Assembly: GCF_004010325.2 (NCBI RefSeq)
Contig: NZ_SADR02000026.1
Span: 38,899 to 102,898 of the forward strand
Direction: 5' to 3'
DNA: 64,000 nucleotides
From: Mesorhizobium sp. M00.F.Ca.ET.216.01.1.1
Lineage (GTDB): Bacteria > Pseudomonadota > Alphaproteobacteria > Rhizobiales > Rhizobiaceae
Part shown: positions 53,234 to 62,531 of the stretch, piece after piece
How the letters are laid out: every line of letters begins with the position of its first letter
Position numbering within the stretch: the stretch's first letter is position 1
Position numbers and translations under genes: made by a program
The notes under the pieces: model-generated
What the model saw: the letters and a program-made list of their open reading frames with translations, nothing else
Told to the model about the DNA's origin: nothing
Database searches by the model: none

Positions 53234-56200
53234 TCAGAACTTCACCGTGAACTCCGCCCTAAAGCCGTGATCGCTGGCCTTGCTGGCGACCTGGCCGGAA
53301 TAGGAGACGCCGAGCGAAGTCTTTTCCGAAAGGCCGACATCGAACCCGGCCTCGAGGACCAGAGCGTCCTCGGCGATCGGCGTTCCGGCGATGGTGAAGG
53401 CGTCGCTGCCGGCAAAGGCGTACGTCGAGGTCGGGATGGTGTCGCCGAAGGCATGCCGCCAGCCGACCATGCCGCGTGCCGTCGCCGTTACCCCGCCGAG
53501 CCGGAAATCGGTCGCCGCACGCAGGCCCAGCGTGGTGAAGGTGGCATCGGTGTCCGAGCTCGCACTGGTCAGCGCCGCCGCGCCGCCCTCTTCGGTGAAG
53601 CCGTCGGTGTGGACGTTGACATAGGCGAGATTGGCGAACGGCTCTAAGGCGAAGTTACCGCTGGCGATGCGGTAGCCAAGCTCGCCGAAGGCCTGCGCCG
53701 TGCGCGCGTCGTAGGAGGCTTGCGCGCTGTCGGCAAAGCCGGGAAAGGCGATGGACCGGCCTGTCTCGATGTCGTGCCAGGTATGGGCGGCGCCGAGGCG
53801 CAGGCCGAGATTGCCCCACTCAGTGCCGCCATAGAGCCCGAGATGATAATTGTCGCTTGAACCCGAGGAGGTACGGTCGTCGGCATCGAAGCTCGAGCGG
53901 CTGTAGCCGGTGAGAAGGCCAAGCCGCCAGGTCTCCGCGACGAGCGCGTCGGCGCCGATGAAGAGGCCGCCGATCGAGCGCTCGAAGTCGACGGCATTGC
54001 CGTCGCTGTCCCATTGCCCCCACGAGCCGAAGCCGCGCGCCCACACGGCGAAGCGGTCGGTATCGGCCGGGGCTGGTGCGAAGACCTCGGCGCTCTTGCC
54101 TTCCCGCGCCAGCGCCTCTTGCTGCTGGGGCCTCAGGCCCTCGGGGCCGTAGCCCATCACCGGCAGCGACGGCACAGCCACACCTGAGAAGGCTGCCCGC
54201 GTGCGGTCGAGGGCCGCCTCGCGCACGAAGCGGCTGTCCTCCAGCATCGTGCCTTTGAGGCTGGCATGGATCTCGCCCGACAGCGCATCGAGTGCGGCGC
54301 GGGCGCTGTCCTCGTCGGTAACGGCCGCGACGGCATCATAGGCGACATTGCCTTCGCCGCTGCTTTCAATCGCATCGCCGGTCGCGCACTGGTTTGAGGT
54401 CTGGGCCACATCGCAGAAGGAGACATCGTTGCGCGCCACGTCGAGATAGACATGGCTCGGATCGTAGGCCAGTGCCAGATCGACGAACGGCATGTTCTGG
54501 GTCAGTGCGGCGAACGTGCCGGTCACGCCGCCACCGGCGCCGATGATCGTCCAGCGGCTGCCGGGCACATAGGTGCCGGCCGCCTTCACCACATCGACCG
54601 TGCCGCCGTCGATCGTTGCCGTGCCGCTGGCTGCGATCAGGTCGCCGTCGAGCGCCGGCGTGATGTCGACCTCATAGGTCGAGCCGGCGGCAAAGGCGAT
54701 GTCGCCGGCAACCGTCAAGGTGCCGGGCGAGTGGCCGGGCGCGATGGTGCCGCCTGAAGCAATCGTCGTCGTGCCGACCGTGCCGGAGCCTTCCAGGCGC
54801 GCACCCGACAGTACGTCGATCACGTCGCCAAGCGAACCGTCCACCACAAGTGTTCCGGCATTGACGCTTGTCGTTCCGGTAAAAGCACTGGAATTGCCTG
54901 TCAGCGTCGTCGCGCCAGCACCCAGCTTCTCGACCGCGCCGTCTCCGCCAATGGTTCCGGCAAAGGAGAAATCATTGCTGCGGTTGAAGGCAAGGGTGCC
55001 GCCAGCCGCGACATCGACATTGCCGGCGATCGAACCGGCGGTGCCGCCGCCGCCGATGTCGAGCGTCCCCTCCAAGACGTTTGTGCCGCCGGTGTAGCCA
55101 TTGGCGCCGGTCAGGGTCAGCGTGCCGGCGCCGGTCTTGATAAGCGAGCCTCCTGTGCCGTCGGAGGGGTCGCCGTCCAGCAAGACACCGCTGATCGTGT
55201 CGTTTCTCCCGAGCCCGCCGAGTGTCAGGCTCTTGGAACCGAGATAGACGGTGCCCGCACCCGAGAGCGAACCGATGCCGATGCCGTCTGCTGTGAGACC
55301 GGAAACGAAGACCACATCATTGTTGACGATCGTTGCGCCGTCGGCCGTGCTGTTTCCAGCGAAAACAACATAGCGGCTTGAATTTGTGATGGTGGCATTG
55401 CCGGCCGTGGCATTGTCGGAGAAACCAAGCATACCGCCGCCATTGACGGTGATCGCGGCGTCGGCTGCAGTCGAATTCTCGTTAAAGGCCACACGATTGG
55501 CATTGATGTCGATGGTCGCGGTTCCCGCCGAGGTCGTGTCAAAGAAGATGATTTGGCCGCTATCGTCGATCGTGGCCGCGCCGGCGGACGCATTCTGGCG
55601 AAAATACAGCACACTGAACTGGTCGGTAAGGCCGATGGCGAGCGTTCCGGCGTTCGCCGAGCCTGTAAACTCAAGGAAGGCCCCATTGCCGCCGCTTTCC
55701 TCGTCGACCGTCACCGGGCCGGTGCCGAGCGCACCAGTGACAGCTGCCACAAGACTCCCCTGCGAAACTGTCGTGCCGCCGGTGTAGCCGTTGGTGCCGC
55801 TCAGCACCAGCGTGCCGGCATCGGTCTTGACCAGGCCGCCAGTTCCGTTGATGGACGCCGCGATCGTCGCCGACATGTTGGGATCGACGCGGATGATGGT
55901 CTCAGCCGTGTTGGTGGTCAGCGCATCACCATCCACGACATAGCCGTCGGTCATGAACTGCATGCCGGTGAACAGGACCGCGCCGGCCGCATTGTCGACC
56001 GTCACGGTGCCCGTCGTGCCGCCGAAGATGGCAAAGTCCTGGTTCCAGTGGCCGTTCGGCATGCCGTCGGCTTCTGTCCAGTTGCGATTGGCCGCATCCC
56101 ACACACCATTGCCGCCGTCATTGACTCCGTTGTCGTGCAGCGCGGTATTGCCGCCATCCCAGAAGCTCAGAACGGCGCCGACGCTATTGATCAGATTCAC

Positions 56201-59200
56201 CTGGCCGGTGATGCGGGTCTGCACAAACAGGTCGGAGGCATCAACGCCCGCCGGCAGCCCGCCGAGTTCGAGCACGTTGTCTGTCAGCGCCCCGCCATAG
56301 TTGATCAGCCTGTACACGCCAGGCCCAAAGCCGCCGATGTCGGTGACGTTCAACGTGCCATCGAGCACAAGATTGCCGGTCACCTCGGTCAGGTCGTTGA
56401 CGCCGCCGCCGACCACGCCCGCCTGGCCGAGCTCATAGTCTAGCATCGAGCCGGCAGAGAGCGAAAGCGAGCCGACGGTCAGCGTGCCGGGGCTCGAGCC
56501 CGGCGCGAGTGTTCCGCCGTCGGCAACGGTGACAGGGCCGGCAATCGAACCAGAACCGCCAAGCGTCGCGCCGCTGGCCACCGTCGTCGCGGATGAACCG
56601 AGCGAACCTTCGACCCTGAGCGTGCCGGCGTTGACGCTTGTTGTTCCGGTATAGGTGTTGGCGCCGGTCAGGGTCGTCGTGCCGGTTCCGATCTGCTGGA
56701 ATGCGCCGGCGCCCGAGATCACGCCATCGAGAGTGAGGTCGGTCGAACGGTTGACCGCCAGCACGCCATTGTTCACGACATTGCCGATGATCGAGCCGGT
56801 CGCGCCGCCATCGCCGAGCTGGAGCGTGCCGGCCTCAACCGTCGTGCCGCCTGTATAGGTGTTGACGCCCGTCAGGGTCGTCGTGCCGGTTCCGATCTGC
56901 CTGAACTCTCCGGCGCCCGAGATCACGCCATCGAGAGTGAGGTCGGTCGAACGATTGACCGCCAGCACGGCATTGTTCACGACATTGCCGACAATCGAGC
57001 CAGTCGCACCGCCATCGCCAAGCTGGAGCGCGCCTTCGGCAATGGCGGTGCCGCCGGTAAAGGTGTTGGCGCCGGTCAGGATCAGCATACCGGCGCCGAT
57101 TTTGGTGAGGCCCCCCGACCCGTCGATGGCGCCGGCGAGCCCGAGGTTGAGGTCGGTCTGGAAGGTCCCGCCGGCGGCGTAGAGCGTGACACCCCGCGCC
57201 GTGGTGAAGCTGCCCGTGGTCTGCAGCGTGCCGCCCTTGAAGCTGAGCACGCCGGATGGATCGCCCAGCTGAGCGTCAGAGAAAATCGACAGCGTGCCCT
57301 CTGAAATGGTCCATGGAGTGGCGGCGGTTGTCGTTCCTGCCAGGGTCCAGGTGCTTGCGCCGACCTTTTCGAACGCCTCGAAACCTGTGTATTGCGCGCC
57401 TATGCCGCTAACGTCGAAACTCGCATTCTGAGCGCCGCCAAGCGTGAGGGTGTCGAGAGTGCCGTTCGCGGCCACATTGCCGACGAAACCATACCCATTC
57501 TGAAGCTCCAGACGGTTAGTCCCTCCCGTGAAGTCGATGGCATTGGCGCGGGTGAGGCCGTCGCCCGACAGGCCTCCAACAATCTGACCCGCCGAGATGA
57601 CGGTGAGATCGGCGCCGACGATGCCGGCGCCATCGGCGGCGAAGAAGATGTCGATGCCGCCTTCAATGCTCCCACTCGGGGACAGAGTGATGACACCGCC
57701 ATTGTCGGCGCGTACACCGGCGCCGCCGTCGCCGCCGCCGCCGCCGCCTAGGCCGCCGGCTCCGCCCGCTCCGCCGTTTCCTCCGCGGATGGACCCATTA
57801 ACAGTGAGTGCGCCGCCGTTGAGCCAAACGCCTTCGGCGCCGTCGCCGCCAGTGCCGCCACTGCCAACAACGTCGCCATTGCCGCCATTGCCGCCATTGC
57901 CGCCCTGAACCATGCCCGAAAGGTTCAAGCTATTGCCTGTGCTTCCACCGAAATAAAGCCCGCCGCCGCCGCCGCCGCCGCCGCCGCTGCCGTCACCCCC
58001 AGCACCACCATCCCCGCCAGAAATGTTCTGATCTATCGATAGTCCTGGTCCAACAGGGTGAATCACGACCCCGTAACCGCCGCCCCCGCCACCACCACCA
58101 CCGTCGCCATCGTCGCCGGCTCCGCCCGGCCCGCCTGCAGAACCAGAGATATCGACTTCCGGCAGGCTTACGCCATCGCCCGTGTAGCCGTGAGCGCCGC
58201 CGGCGCCGCCGGCCCCGCCGCCGGCTCCGACGCCGCTGCCCTCGCCGCCGCTGGCGCTTGCGGTCCCCTCCCATGTGCTGGCGCCGCCGTCGCCGCCGTT
58301 GCCGCCTCCCTGGCCTTCGGGGCCGCCAGGACCGCCATCCGCCGCCATCGCCGTCGACGCGGCCATCACAATCGCCAGCGCAAGTCCCGTCGTCGAGCCG
58401 GAGAGCATGGTGCCCACAAACAGTGCGCTTCGAAGAACCGGTGAGATCTTTCGCGACGCCTGTGAGGCAGCCGAGAACGCGAGCTGACAGCGATGACCCT
58501 TTTCGGCCGGCTGCGCCTTCTCGCGAGCCTGCGATTCGATGACCCGTGCATAGGCCGCGCCAACATGCTCCGGCGAGCAGCACGCCCGGTACCGCCAGGC
58601 GCCCGCATGCCTGCCCTCCATCCTGTTGAGGAAGCACAAGACCTCGTCGACTGACGACGCCAGCGGATCGACGAAGCACGCCTGCGGCCCAAACAACTCG
58701 CGATGCACCGACAGATCGGACAATATCAGAGGCGTGCTATGGCTCGCGGCTTCGGCGGCTGACATGTTGAAGCCTTCGAAGCGCGAGAGCGACACATAGG
58801 CCTGGGCGCCGCCATAAAGTCGATCGAGCTCGGCGCGCGGCACATGCCCGAGATGGTGGACCCGCTGGCGCACATTTTCGGGAAACGGCTCCAGGGCCCG
58901 TTGGAACGTCTCACGCCCATGGCCGGTGGCATAGAGCTGCAAATCCTCCGAGCGTGCGGCCAAGGCTGCGAACAGGCGCAGGAGTCTGTCGACATTCTTA
59001 TGTGGATGATGGTCGCTGTGGGCGGCTGTCAACAGAAAAGGTGCGGCGGTGTTGCGCTCGCTTCCCGCCGCTACGGCCCGAATCGGATTGTAGATGCCCT
59101 GACAGCGCCTCGGCTGACCGAAACACGCGATGAATTGATCCCTGCTCGTTTGGCTGACAAAGACGATCTCGTCGGCATTCTCTCGGGTTTGAGCAAACGC

Positions 59201-59596
59201 TTGATGCAGCCAGGCGACGTGCGCTCGATCGAACAGCTCGGGCAGGAACGCGAACTGGACGTCGTGGACGACGTTGACGATCCTCGGGCGTGGCCCGAAA
59301 GTCCGGCGCGCGATCGGCGAATGAAAATTGGGAAAGAAGAATGTCGCATCCGGATCAGCGGCGGCGAGCATTGTCGCGACGCGCCGCTCGCGTTCGAGAT
59401 AGGGCATATCCGTGTCGGCGAGACCGAGCCGCGCCGAAGCGGCACGGGCGGAGACCAGCCACGCGCCATACCGGCGTTTCAGTTGCTCGAACAGGATTTG
59501 CGAGAATTCGACGACCCCGCCGATCGAGGGATAGTCGTGGATGATGTCGAAATAATAGATCGGGCGCGATCGCCGGGTCCAACGTCGCGTCGTCAT
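53234..59596 (-). CDS. GT4-type glycosyltransferase fused in frame to autotransporter adhesin
   Basis: One open frame of 2120 codons. Residues 1-370 are a GT-B glycosyltransferase: 'HDYPSIGGVVEFSQIL' at the start, 'HPHKNVDRLLRLF' and the retaining-GT4 Ex7E motif 'EGFNMSAAE' near 290. Residues 375-415 hold a basic patch and a signal-peptide-like helix ('LALAIVMAASTAMA'). The passenger follows: a very Gly-rich part, then many PF12951 beta-strand repeats ('GTTTLTGANTYTGGTT'). The last ~270 residues are an autotransporter barrel ending in Phe ('FTVKF'). An export signal in the middle of a protein should not work, so separate translation (GTG 58417 or ATG 58408) or a lost stop codon is possible. 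Confidence 0.75.
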   Translation of the reverse strand: MTTRRWTRRSRPIYYFDIIHDYPSIGGVVEFSQILFEQLKRRYGAWLVSARAASARLGLADTDMPYLERERRVATMLAAADPDATFFFPNFHSPIARRTFGPRPRIVNVVHDVQFAFLPELFDRAHVAWLHQAFAQTRENADEIVFVSQTSRDQFIACFGQPRRCQGIYNPIRAVAAGSERNTAAPFLLTAAHSDHHPHKNVDRLLRLFAALAARSEDLQLYATGHGRETFQRALEPFPENVRQRVHHLGHVPRAELDRLYGGAQAYVSLSRFEGFNMSAAEAASHSTPLILSDLSVHRELFGPQACFVDPLASSVDEVLCFLNRMEGRHAGAWRYRACCSPEHVGAAYARVIESQAREKAQPAEKGHRCQLAFSAASQASRKISPVLRSALFVGTMLSGSTTGLALAIVMAASTAMAADGGPGGPEGQGGGNGGDGGASTWEGTASASGGEGSGVGAGGGAGGAGGAHGYTGDGVSLPEVDISGSAGGPGGAGDDGDGGGGGGGGGYGVVIHPVGPGLSIDQNISGGDGGAGGDGSGGGGGGGGGLYFGGSTGNSLNLSGMVQGGNGGNGGNGDVVGSGGTGGDGAEGVWLNGGALTVNGSIRGGNGGAGGAGGLGGGGGGDGGAGVRADNGGVITLSPSGSIEGGIDIFFAADGAGIVGADLTVISAGQIVGGLSGDGLTRANAIDFTGGTNRLELQNGYGFVGNVAANGTLDTLTLGGAQNASFDVSGIGAQYTGFEAFEKVGASTWTLAGTTTAATPWTISEGTLSIFSDAQLGDPSGVLSFKGGTLQTTGSFTTARGVTLYAAGGTFQTDLNLGLAGAIDGSGGLTKIGAGMLILTGANTFTGGTAIAEGALQLGDGGATGSIVGNVVNNAVLAVNRSTDLTLDGVISGAGEFRQIGTGTTTLTGVNTYTGGTTVEAGTLQLGDGGATGSIIGNVVNNGVLAVNRSTDLTLDGVISGAGAFQQIGTGTTTLTGANTYTGTTSVNAGTLRVEGSLGSSATTVASGATLGGSGSIAGPVTVADGGTLAPGSSPGTLTVGSLSLSAGSMLDYELGQAGVVGGGVNDLTEVTGNLVLDGTLNVTDIGGFGPGVYRLINYGGALTDNVLELGGLPAGVDASDLFVQTRITGQVNLINSVGAVLSFWDGGNTALHDNGVNDGGNGVWDAANRNWTEADGMPNGHWNQDFAIFGGTTGTVTVDNAAGAVLFTGMQFMTDGYVVDGDALTTNTAETIIRVDPNMSATIAASINGTGGLVKTDAGTLVLSGTNGYTGGTTVSQGSLVAAVTGALGTGPVTVDEESGGNGAFLEFTGSANAGTLAIGLTDQFSVLYFRQNASAGAATIDDSGQIIFFDTTSAGTATIDINANRVAFNENSTAADAAITVNGGGMLGFSDNATAGNATITNSSRYVVFAGNSTADGATIVNNDVVFVSGLTADGIGIGSLSGAGTVYLGSKSLTLGGLGRNDTISGVLLDGDPSDGTGGSLIKTGAGTLTLTGANGYTGGTNVLEGTLDIGGGGTAGSIAGNVDVAAGGTLAFNRSNDFSFAGTIGGDGAVEKLGAGATTLTGNSSAFTGTTSVNAGTLVVDGSLGDVIDVLSGARLEGSGTVGTTTIASGGTIAPGHSPGTLTVAGDIAFAAGSTYEVDITPALDGDLIAASGTATIDGGTVDVVKAAGTYVPGSRWTIIGAGGGVTGTFAALTQNMPFVDLALAYDPSHVYLDVARNDVSFCDVAQTSNQCATGDAIESSGEGNVAYDAVAAVTDEDSARAALDALSGEIHASLKGTMLEDSRFVREAALDRTRAAFSGVAVPSLPVMGYGPEGLRPQQQEALAREGKSAEVFAPAPADTDRFAVWARGFGSWGQWDSDGNAVDFERSIGGLFIGADALVAETWRLGLLTGYSRSSFDADDRTSSGSSDNYHLGLYGGTEWGNLGLRLGAAHTWHDIETGRSIAFPGFADSAQASYDARTAQAFGELGYRIASGNFALEPFANLAYVNVHTDGFTEEGGAAALTSASSDTDATFTTLGLRAATDFRLGGVTATARGMVGWRHAFGDTIPTSTYAFAGSDAFTIAGTPIAEDALVLEAGFDVGLSEKTSLGVSYSGQVASKASDHGFRAEFTVKF
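56655..57062 (-). repeat. two 204-bp tandem repeats in autotransporter passenger
   Basis: Adjacent units 56655-56858 and 56859-57062 are nearly identical, each coding 68 residues of passenger sequence with 'TLQLGDGGATGSI', 'GNVVNNxVLAVNRSTDLTL' and 'GTGTTTLTG'. The in-frame length allows change of passenger length by recombination. Less similar PATR units surround them. Confidence 0.9.
57720..58330 (-). repeat. Gly-rich low-complexity passenger segment
   Basis: About 200 residues, more than half glycine, with runs of up to nine Gly (GGxGGxGG pattern, GGNGGNGG, GDGGAGG). It follows the signal-like helix and opens the passenger domain. The DNA is dominated by GCC and GCCGCC triplets and is prone to slippage. 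Confidence 0.9.
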
Positions 59597-59776
59597 GCCA
59601 GCCTCTCTTCGGCCATGACGACGGACATCGCCATATGCAGGCTTAGAGTCGTGTAGATGATGGGCGTCGTCTGGAGCGTGAGAGCCATCAGCGCCAGCGG
59701 CGCGGCAAGCAAGGCGATGGCGATGAATGCGGTGAAGCTGAAAAAGCGCGGCGCGCAACGAACGGGTCCGGGACAT
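59593..59776 (-). pseudogene. small membrane protein gene with one-base frameshift
   Basis: From ATG 59776 (after GGAGG) the protein reads MSRTRSLRAAL. Dropping one T from the T5 run at 59741-59745 continues as 'FSFTAFIAIALLAAPLALM' and 'ALTLQTTPIIYTTLSLHMAM', ending 'AEERLA', whose TGA overlaps the glycosyltransferase ATG by four bases. That gives about 61 residues with one or two TM helices. As it stands, the frame is broken and instead reads through into the glycosyltransferase frame. It may be a real mutation or an assembly error in the homopolymer. Confidence 0.55.
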
Positions 59777-60077
59777 GGGGGCCTCCGTCATGTCGGCTTC
59801 GGCTTGTTCAACCCGCTTAGGATCGATCCCCCGAAGGCCTGTGGTCCCCAAGACCGTCCGCCTGGCGCGAAGGCGCTCCAGTCGCCACCCGCGCCAGCCC
59901 GTCTCCCGCGTTGCTGCAAGTTAACTCAACCTAGGGATGCCGTCGCTGCTAACGTCCTTGCGAAGTGCTGATCTGCACCGCGCGGATGGCGTTCTTCAAC
60001 CAGGTGTTGCTCGGGTACCAAGAGCGGAAGGCTCCCCGACATGCAGCCCGCTGGCATCCGTCGGCGGGCTTTTTGTG

Positions 60078-60260
60078 TTAGGCATCCATTTCGAGCGGCT
60101 CGTGGCCCGGCTGCTCATGCCAGATGACCTGCCGCAGATCGCGCCTATCGACGGGCTGTCCGCACGTTGGGCAAGTATGAAAATGTCCCTGCTCGATAAA
60201 ATGCTCGCCGCTATGTCGGCGGCCGGTGATCGGAGGCCCGAGTTGAGATAGCTTTGTCAT
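60078..60260 (-). CDS. small zinc-ribbon-like protein, 60 residues
   Basis: A leftward ORF, MTKLSQLGPPITGRR..., with 'HTCPTCGQPVDRRDL' and then 'WHEQPGHEP', giving a CxxC pair and histidines that could bind zinc. Short proteins of this pattern are frequent in Mesorhizobium and Rhizobium near phage and island genes. Function unknown. No strong ribosome binding site is visible, so confidence is moderate. Confidence 0.55.
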   Translation of the reverse strand: MTKLSQLGPPITGRRHSGEHFIEQGHFHTCPTCGQPVDRRDLRQVIWHEQPGHEPLEMDA

Positions 60261-60484
60261 GACGAACGGAACGCCAGTCGACGCGTTTTGTTGCGTAGTG
60301 GACGCGCGCTTTTGGGCGGCCCAGCAGTCAGGGTTGGGGGGCGGCTGCTGGGCCTGACCGGCGGGGCGCGTTTGGAGGGCGATCGCCGGCTACGCTGTTT
60401 TGTACATGAGTCGTAGCTAATTTACTAAAATGATCATGTTCCGTTCCCCTAGCCGCCGGACGGGCCGGGCCTAGACTCGAATCC

Positions 60485-61393
60485 GTGCGTAGGCGAGTGG
60501 GTGCTGGCACCGGCCGGCTAGAGTTTATTCCTCCGATGATGCCTACCTTGGTCGCCAAACCGCCCCAAGGTAGCGACTGGATTCATGAGGCCAAGTTCGA
60601 TGGCTACCGATCGCAGATCATCATCGACGGCGCCGATGTTCGCATCTTCACCCGCCGCGGGCTGGACTGGACGGCCAAGTACCGCGACCTGGCTGAAGCC
60701 GCCAAAGGCCTGAACGTACACAACGCCATTATTGACGGTGAGGTCGTCGTTCTCAACGAGGCTGGCCTGTCGGATTTTGCCGCGCTGCGCAAAGCAATTA
60801 CTCGACGACAGCATGACCTCTATTTCATCGCCTTCGACTTGCTGCACCTCAACGGCCATGACTTGCGCGACATGGCTTTGGAAGACCGGCGGGAAATCCT
60901 GGCAGGGCTGATCAGGCCAGATAGCCGGATCCAATTCAGCGAGACGCTTCTCGGCCAGGCCGATGCGATCTATTACCTGCTCGACAACGCCGGCCTAGAA
61001 GGCATGGTGTCGAAGCGTCGGGACAGCAAGTATCGCAGCGGCCCGACCACCAACTGGCTGAAGTCAAAAACCTTCACCGAAAGCGAATTCGAGCTTCTGG
61101 GTGTTGAACGCGAAAGAGGCAAACCCGCGTTCGCTCTGATGGCAGAGCCGGGCACCCGCAAGTACGTTGGCAGTGCCTTTGTCAGCGTCAATCGCGAGAT
61201 GCGGGAACGACTCTGGAAACGTGTCCAGGAACATGCCGGCCCGGCGCCGAAGGACATGAAGAAACGGCCGGCGACACAGTGGGTCAAGCCGGGCATCCGC
61301 GTGAAGCACCTAAGAGGCGAGGAAGTCCTACGCCACGCTTCGCTGCAGGACTTCTGGGAGGAGCGAATCGAGTCTGGGGAGCAAGAGATGTGA
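60485..61393 (+). CDS. ATP-dependent DNA ligase, LigD ligase-domain type
   Basis: A 302-residue ATP-dependent DNA ligase. The nucleotidyl-lysine motif 'EAKFDGYR' has Lys37; 'DGEVVVLN' near 88, 'FDLLHLNG' near 123, 'EGMVSKRRDSKY' near 178 and 'WLKSK' near 198 are motifs III-V, followed by the OB-fold C-terminus. It is the ligase module of LigD without nuclease or polymerase domains, as in LigC-type stand-alone enzymes used in non-homologous end joining. No ku gene is in the window. It starts with GTG at 60485. It overlaps the next gene by GTGA. Confidence 0.9.
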   Translation: MRRRVGAGTGRLEFIPPMMPTLVAKPPQGSDWIHEAKFDGYRSQIIIDGADVRIFTRRGLDWTAKYRDLAEAAKGLNVHNAIIDGEVVVLNEAGLSDFAALRKAITRRQHDLYFIAFDLLHLNGHDLRDMALEDRREILAGLIRPDSRIQFSETLLGQADAIYYLLDNAGLEGMVSKRRDSKYRSGPTTNWLKSKTFTESEFELLGVERERGKPAFALMAEPGTRKYVGSAFVSVNREMRERLWKRVQEHAGPAPKDMKKRPATQWVKPGIRVKHLRGEEVLRHASLQDFWEERIESGEQEM

Positions 61394-61659
61394 ACGAAGA
61401 CGCTATGGCCGCTGCTTTGGCGGCCAGGAATAAGGACGCGCAGATCCTTGGTGTGTTCGATACCACCACCGAATCCGATGCTACGATCGGCTCCCGCCGG
61501 TTAGGTGAAGCCATCCAGTTTGTCGCTAATGCTTCGATCCTGGGCTACGACGTCCGAGCCGCGATGGTCATGTACGGGAAATCGGGGACGCCGAGCCTTC
61601 GGGCCAGAGATTGCGAGCAGTTGTGGGCGAAATATGGAGAGGCCTTGCTTCGACAGTAA
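61390..61659 (+). CDS. hypothetical protein coupled to DNA ligase
   Basis: An 89-residue protein beginning (GTG) MNEDAMAAALAARNKDAQILGVFDTTTESDATIGSRRLGEA. Alpha/beta pattern, no named family. Its GTG overlaps the ligase stop by four bases (GTGA), so it is translated with the ligase. That makes it a candidate accessory factor, though small island genes are often coupled by chance. Confidence 0.65.
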   Translation: MNEDAMAAALAARNKDAQILGVFDTTTESDATIGSRRLGEAIQFVANASILGYDVRAAMVMYGKSGTPSLRARDCEQLWAKYGEALLRQ

Positions 61660-61904
61660 CGGCGCGGGGAACACCGGCACGTCGGCACTCGACGATCCGG
61701 CCAAAATGCAGCCCTTCTACACCGACTCCAGCATGAAGACGATGGTCAGCAACGACCAGTTCGTAAAGGCCTGGAAGGCGCTGTCGCCTGAAGACCAGAC
61801 CGCGATGATGGCGGCCTGCAACGACGAGGCGAAGGCTGCCAACGCGCCAACAGCCATCCGGAATTCTGCAGCAGCGTCAAGGCGAATGGCGGTAGCAAGT
61901 AGTC
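61630..61904 (+). pseudogene. small exported protein remnant with frameshift
   Basis: The frame 'GNTGTSALDDPAKMQPFYTDSSMK' to 'EDQTAMMAACNDEAKAANAPTAIRN' looks like the mature C-terminal part of a small periplasmic protein. After 'AIRN', shifting one base gives 'FCSSVKANGGSK' and a stop, the natural-looking end with a second Cys. No signal peptide is present upstream, where the frame belongs to the preceding gene. So both ends of the gene are damaged. The protein family has no name I know. Confidence 0.5.
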
Positions 61905-61948
61905 CAGACAAGCTTTCAAGATGGAGGGTCGCGAGCCTCATGGCCGAC

Positions 61949-61990
61949 GATTCCAATTATCCAGATTCCAATTATCCAGCAAATTATCCA
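61949..61990 (+). repeat. 15-bp tandem repeats
   Basis: GATTCCAATTATCCA occurs twice in a row (61949-61963, 61964-61978), followed by a 12-base partial copy. AT-rich against a GC-rich background; no gene covers it. Confidence 0.85.
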
Positions 61991-62144
61991 GCAGTAGAAT
62001 TCGCGAATCTGCCTTTCGTTCCGATGTCCGACCTTACGCGGTCGCAAAGCCGCGCGCGGCCATGAGCGGACGCCGATCGCAAAGCCATCGCTCGCCGAGC
62101 TCGCATCGGATCGGATCGGAAGGCTTTCACGGCCCAGATGTGGT

Positions 62145-62369
62145 TCAACCCGTGCGAAGTCCTTCATTGCTGGCGGGATCGATCTTCACCAGGCGCTCTC
62201 TGGCGTCGCTCACGCGCCGTTGCGCGGACCGTATCCTGTTGCAGAGCTGGAGATTGATCCCGACTCCACAGTCCTCGTCCAGCATTTGCTCCGCGCGCTT
62301 CAGGGCAAGCTCCGCGCGGTTAACGCGCTGCCTGGCCGTAGCCAGTTCCATGTCCAAAAAGTCAAACAT
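62145..62369 (-). CDS. small coiled-coil protein, 74 residues
   Basis: A leftward ORF, MFDFLDMELATARQRVNRAELALKRAEQML..., predicted to be mainly helical with heptad-like spacing from residue 5 to 60. No family known. Start ATG 62369 has only a weak AGCGGAA site. Its strand is opposite to the surrounding small genes. Considered likely but not certain. Confidence 0.5.
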   Translation of the reverse strand: MFDFLDMELATARQRVNRAELALKRAEQMLDEDCGVGINLQLCNRIRSAQRRVSDARERLVKIDPASNEGLRTG

Positions 62370-62531
62370 TGTTCCGCTTCAGTTGCAGTCCCTTCGAGAG
62401 TTAACCGCCCCCGGTCGCATTGGTTCCGGCTGGATAGAGGGGGCGGGGGTCAACAATCGAAACCGCCAAAATGGGGACGAACCACTCGGGGGCCATTCAG
62501 AGAATTTCTTTCTCTCAACCGCCGCCGCCTC

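Noticed and set aside
56655..58490. Series of plus-strand ORFs rich in Val/Pro or Ala/Pro opposite the autotransporter
   Set aside because: They mirror the repeats and Gly-rich codons of the passenger; no independent coding features.
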